Origin: JAGXTF01 sp040376005
GTDB lineage: Bacteria > Bacteroidota > Bacteroidia > NS11-12g > UBA955
DNA: 24,353 nt
Reading direction: 5' to 3'
Assembly (NCBI GenBank): GCA_040376005.1
Contig: JBEIRK010000019.1
Coordinates: 1 to 24,353, forward strand
The translations under genes and the position numbers were made by a program. A model generated the notes under the pieces. That model was not told where the DNA came from. It saw only the letters and a list, made by a program, of their open reading frames with translations, and ran no database searches. Every line of letters begins with the position of its first letter. The stretch's first letter is position 1. Below, piece by piece: positions 22,220 through 24,353 of the stretch.

Positions 22220-23023
22220 TTACTTGAGGTAGCTTTGCATTTCGCCCTGCAGTTTCTGGGCTTCAGCAGCAGCTGCTGATGCATAATCTTCGTGGCTTGA
22301 GGCATATAAAATGCCCCGAGAGGAGTTTACCAATAGGCCACAATGCGCATTGAGTCCTGCCGCACTGACATCTTTCAAGCTACCACCTTGGGCACCCACA
22401 CCGGGTACAAGTAAGAAATGATTTGGTATGAGGCTGCGGATATGGGCTACATCTTCTGCGCGCGTGGCACCCACAACAAACATGAGATTTTCTTCATTGC
22501 CCCAGCGGCATACGCGTTCGATTACGGTTTCGTACAAGCGCTTTTGGTTGGATTCTATTTTTTGGAAATCGGCGTGACCTGCGTTGCTCGTTAGGGCCAG
22601 GCAAATAATCCACTTGTCTTTAAACTCTAGGAATGGGCGCAGGCTATCTTCTCCCATATAGGGTGCTACAGTAACTGCATCGAAGTTCATGCGTTCAAAA
22701 AATGCCCTAGCATACATTGTAGAGGTATTGCCTATGTCGCCTCTTTTGGCATCGGCAATGCGAAATACAGAATCAGGCAAATAAGAGAGGGTTTCTTCCA
22801 TCCATTGCCATCCTTCCCAGCCGTATTGTTCGTAAAAGGCAGTGTTGATTTTGTAGGAAGCACTGAAGGGCAAGGTTGCCTCAATTATGGCTTTGTTAAA
22901 TTTTAAGAGTCCATTGCCATTGCGTTCAATGCCCGCGGGGAGTTTGCCCATTTCGGTATCTAGGCCAGTGCAGAGATAGCTGCTTTTTTGGCGAATGAGG
23001 TTTGAGAGTTCTGTGTAGTTCAA
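22220..23023 (-). CDS. pyrF: Orotidine 5'-phosphate decarboxylase, type 2
   Basis: This enzyme catalyses the last step of UMP synthesis, decarboxylating OMP. The 267-aa length and N-terminal YLCTGLDTEMGKLPAG identify the longer type 2 family. The catalytic signature FRIADAKRGDIGNTSTMYAR has the Asp91-Lys93-Asp96 network. SYKINTAFYEQYGWEG, VAPYMGEDSLRPF, LTSNAGHADFQ, LLVPGVGAQGG and the C-terminal VNSSRGILYAS complete the barrel and phosphate-binding loop. The start codon is TTG (23021-23023): a -7-like TTATTTTG box lies exactly 7 nt upstream, as at several ATG-start genes here, which supports this start and a leaderless mRNA. No other pyrimidine genes are adjacent. Confidence 0.96.
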   Translation of the reverse strand: MNYTELSNLIRQKSSYLCTGLDTEMGKLPAGIERNGNGLLKFNKAIIEATLPFSASYKINTAFYEQYGWEGWQWMEETLSYLPDSVFRIADAKRGDIGNTSTMYARAFFERMNFDAVTVAPYMGEDSLRPFLEFKDKWIICLALTSNAGHADFQKIESNQKRLYETVIERVCRWGNEENLMFVVGATRAEDVAHIRSLIPNHFLLVPGVGAQGGSLKDVSAAGLNAHCGLLVNSSRGILYASSHEDYASAAAAEAQKLQGEMQSYLK

Positions 23024-23030
23024 GGCACTG

Positions 23031-23038
23031 CAAAATAA
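23031..23038 (-). promoter_or_regulatory. -7-like box for pyrF
   Basis: The minus strand reads TTATTTTG, then 7 nt (cagtgcc), then TTG. It decides the TTG start codon. Confidence 0.5.
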
Positions 23039-23076
23039 AGACTATGTCAGCCTTTCATCAAAAAAAATAGCAGTGA

Positions 23077-23108
23077 TTTGACCAAGAGGTTTCAAATGAT
23101 TACATTTG
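23077..23108 (+). promoter_or_regulatory. Complete -33/-7 promoter for the secreted protein at 23113
   Basis: TTTG (23077-23080), a 20-nt spacer, and TACATTTG (23101-23108): a full match to the Bacteroidota promoter. Only 4 nt separate the -7 box from the ATG at 23113. Confidence 0.75.
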
Positions 23109-23112
23109 TTAT

Positions 23113-24353
23113 ATGCGGAAAATACTTGTGGGACTGCTTTGTTTGCTTAGCAGCAGTTTGGTTTTAAAGGGTCAATATGCGAAGATAGGGGATGGAAGTT
23201 ATCTCAGTAACATTGGCGGTCCATTCACTGCAAGTACCAATCTGGCAAAATACAACAGCCGTTTTGCCTATATATATCCGAAAACGGTATTGGGGGATTT
23301 GCGTCATCGTGACTCAATTATTAACATAGAATTCCGTAGGTCTGCAGGCGCTGCAACAAACAGCAATTGCAATCTTAAAATATGGATTGGCAATACTGCT
23401 TTAAGTGATTTTGGTTCAGGTACTATTTCTTGGTCTAGCCAAATTGCTGGAAGCCAACTTGTGTACAATCAAAATCCTGCAGACATTGGCACAGCAGAAG
23501 GATATCACACCATTCCATTTAGCGCCCCTTACTATTATGATTCTTTAAAAGGCGAGAATTTACTCCTCTTTGTGGAGTATAGCCAAACAGCCACTCAACC
23601 CGGGAATGTATTTTTCTATTTTGAAACCGGCAGCACTTTAAACGGGTTGGGGCCGAATCAAACGAAATATTTGAGAGATACGGTATTGAAGGATAGTCTC
23701 AGCTTGAGCAATGATTACCATCCGAGTATTATTTTAAATTATCCTCGTAATAACAAGGATTTGATGGTGCTGGGCGTGTACTCATTAGGCAAACTTCCAG
23801 TGCCTTTAGGAAATCCAGACAGCGTGCGGGTGCTGGTGCGAAATGTAGGTAAAAAGGCCGCTAAAAATGTGGCAATACACACCTGGCTTAAGGGTGTGAA
23901 CAAAGACAGAGATAGCACGACATTAGATTTGGCTGCGGGTAAACAAGATTTCTTTCTCATTCCCAGTCTCAATCCCAAAAAGAAAGGCACTGATAGTGTA
24001 TATGCGGCCATCATGTATGATGAAAATGCGAAGAACGATTCGGCCTTTTCTGTGCGTTTAAACAATGAAAATATTTATTCCTACCGCGATATAACGCAAT
24101 CGCCTTCTCCTGGTGGTATAGGTTTTAATGGAACTACCGGGGATTTTGTGGCGCGTTTTTATTCATCAAGTGCCAAAAGTTTGAATCAAATAACGGTGAA
24201 TTTTGCGATTACAGGTCGCCCGTTTCGTATCGGTATTTGGGATCAGCAAAAAGGCAAAAACCTTCCCGGAAAACTCATTTTCAATAGTGATTCACTCATA
24301 TCGGTTGCAGGAAATTACATCTTGGATTTGAAAACGCCTGTTGCGGTTACAGG
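23113..24353 (+). CDS. Secreted surface protein, 3'-truncated by the window end
   Basis: The frame is open from ATG 23113 to the last base (about 413 residues, incomplete). The signal peptide (MRKILVGLLCLLSSSLVLKG then QYAKIGDG) indicates export. Residues about 20-190 are a beta-rich region with aromatic and Asn-rich strands (CNLKIWIGNTALSDFGSGT, YYYDSLKGENLLLFVEYSQT). Residues about 215-315 look like a CARDB/Ig-like domain (LMVLGVYSLGKLPVPLGNPD, VRVLVRNVGKKAAKNVAIHT, DSVYAAIMYDENAKNDSAFS). A further beta region follows. These parts are typical of T9SS cargo, whose sorting domain would lie beyond the window. A full -33/-7 promoter is just upstream. No function can be assigned. Confidence 0.82.
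   Translation, partial: MRKILVGLLCLLSSSLVLKGQYAKIGDGSYLSNIGGPFTASTNLAKYNSRFAYIYPKTVLGDLRHRDSIINIEFRRSAGAATNSNCNLKIWIGNTALSDFGSGTISWSSQIAGSQLVYNQNPADIGTAEGYHTIPFSAPYYYDSLKGENLLLFVEYSQTATQPGNVFFYFETGSTLNGLGPNQTKYLRDTVLKDSLSLSNDYHPSIILNYPRNNKDLMVLGVYSLGKLPVPLGNPDSVRVLVRNVGKKAAKNVAIHTWLKGVNKDRDSTTLDLAAGKQDFFLIPSLNPKKKGTDSVYAAIMYDENAKNDSAFSVRLNNENIYSYRDITQSPSPGGIGFNGTTGDFVARFYSSSAKSLNQITVNFAITGRPFRIGIWDQQKGKNLPGKLIFNSDSLISVAGNYILDLKTPVAVT

Noticed and set aside
1..24353. Mobile elements, CRISPR arrays, integrases, prophage genes or defence systems
   Set aside because: None found: no transposase, no direct-repeat arrays, no terminal inverted repeats, and housekeeping genes dominate.

Overview
The window is chromosomal DNA from a member of the phylum Bacteroidota, probably an uncultured or environmental lineage; I cannot place it below phylum. 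Four things support this. There is a FecR/DUF4974 anti-sigma fragment. Large surface proteins end in type IX secretion (T9SS) sorting domains, one of type B (gliding-motility CTD) and one of type A. Promoters carry the Bacteroidota -7 box TAnnTTTG. Shine-Dalgarno sites are nearly absent: the one clear case is the surface-protein gene at 514.

Layout. 1-3537 (+): the end of a FecR-like anti-sigma factor, a terminator, then a 1007-aa secreted SBBP/PKD protein with a type B T9SS CTD. 3562-7353 (-): a lipid-metabolism block with an acyl-CoA carboxylase beta subunit, a membrane-anchored glycerophosphodiester phosphodiesterase, FabD and a DUF1801 protein. 7452-7543 (+): the small SRP RNA (ffs), followed by about 300 nt of ORF-free, hairpin-rich DNA. 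7843-10265 (+): a seven-helix membrane protein and formate-tetrahydrofolate ligase. 10353-12610: a DUF3817 membrane protein (-), a YceI-like lipoprotein (+), a class D beta-lactamase (-) and a 36-aa membrane peptide (-). 12754-13724 (-): a LytTR regulator with an unusual receiver domain, and a candidate small RNA with its own terminator. 13873-17002 (+): DNA polymerase I with an intact proofreading site and a small Ala/Thr-rich lipoprotein. 17062-21213 (-): a giant BNR-repeat/PKD/Ig-like secreted protein with a type A T9SS CTD. 21365-24353: an exported protein of unknown function (+), orotidine-phosphate decarboxylase type 2 (-), and a secreted protein that runs off the window (+).

Most of the window is ordinary housekeeping and cell-surface content. 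I see no mobile element, CRISPR array, tRNA or prophage. The observations most worth following are: (1) a -7 box placed only 4-10 nt, most often exactly 7 nt, upstream of the start codon in about a dozen genes, which implies widespread leaderless or near-leaderless mRNAs and helps fix start codons; (2) a candidate structured RNA of about 105 nt at 12754-12858 (-); (3) the ORF-free stretch after ffs with terminator-like hairpins that belong to no visible gene; (4) the giant BNR protein, whose signal peptide lies upstream of every ATG, GTG or TTG in its frame, so it may start at ATT or CTG; (5) a LytTR regulator without the acidic pair of a normal receiver. No decisive new system is evident.
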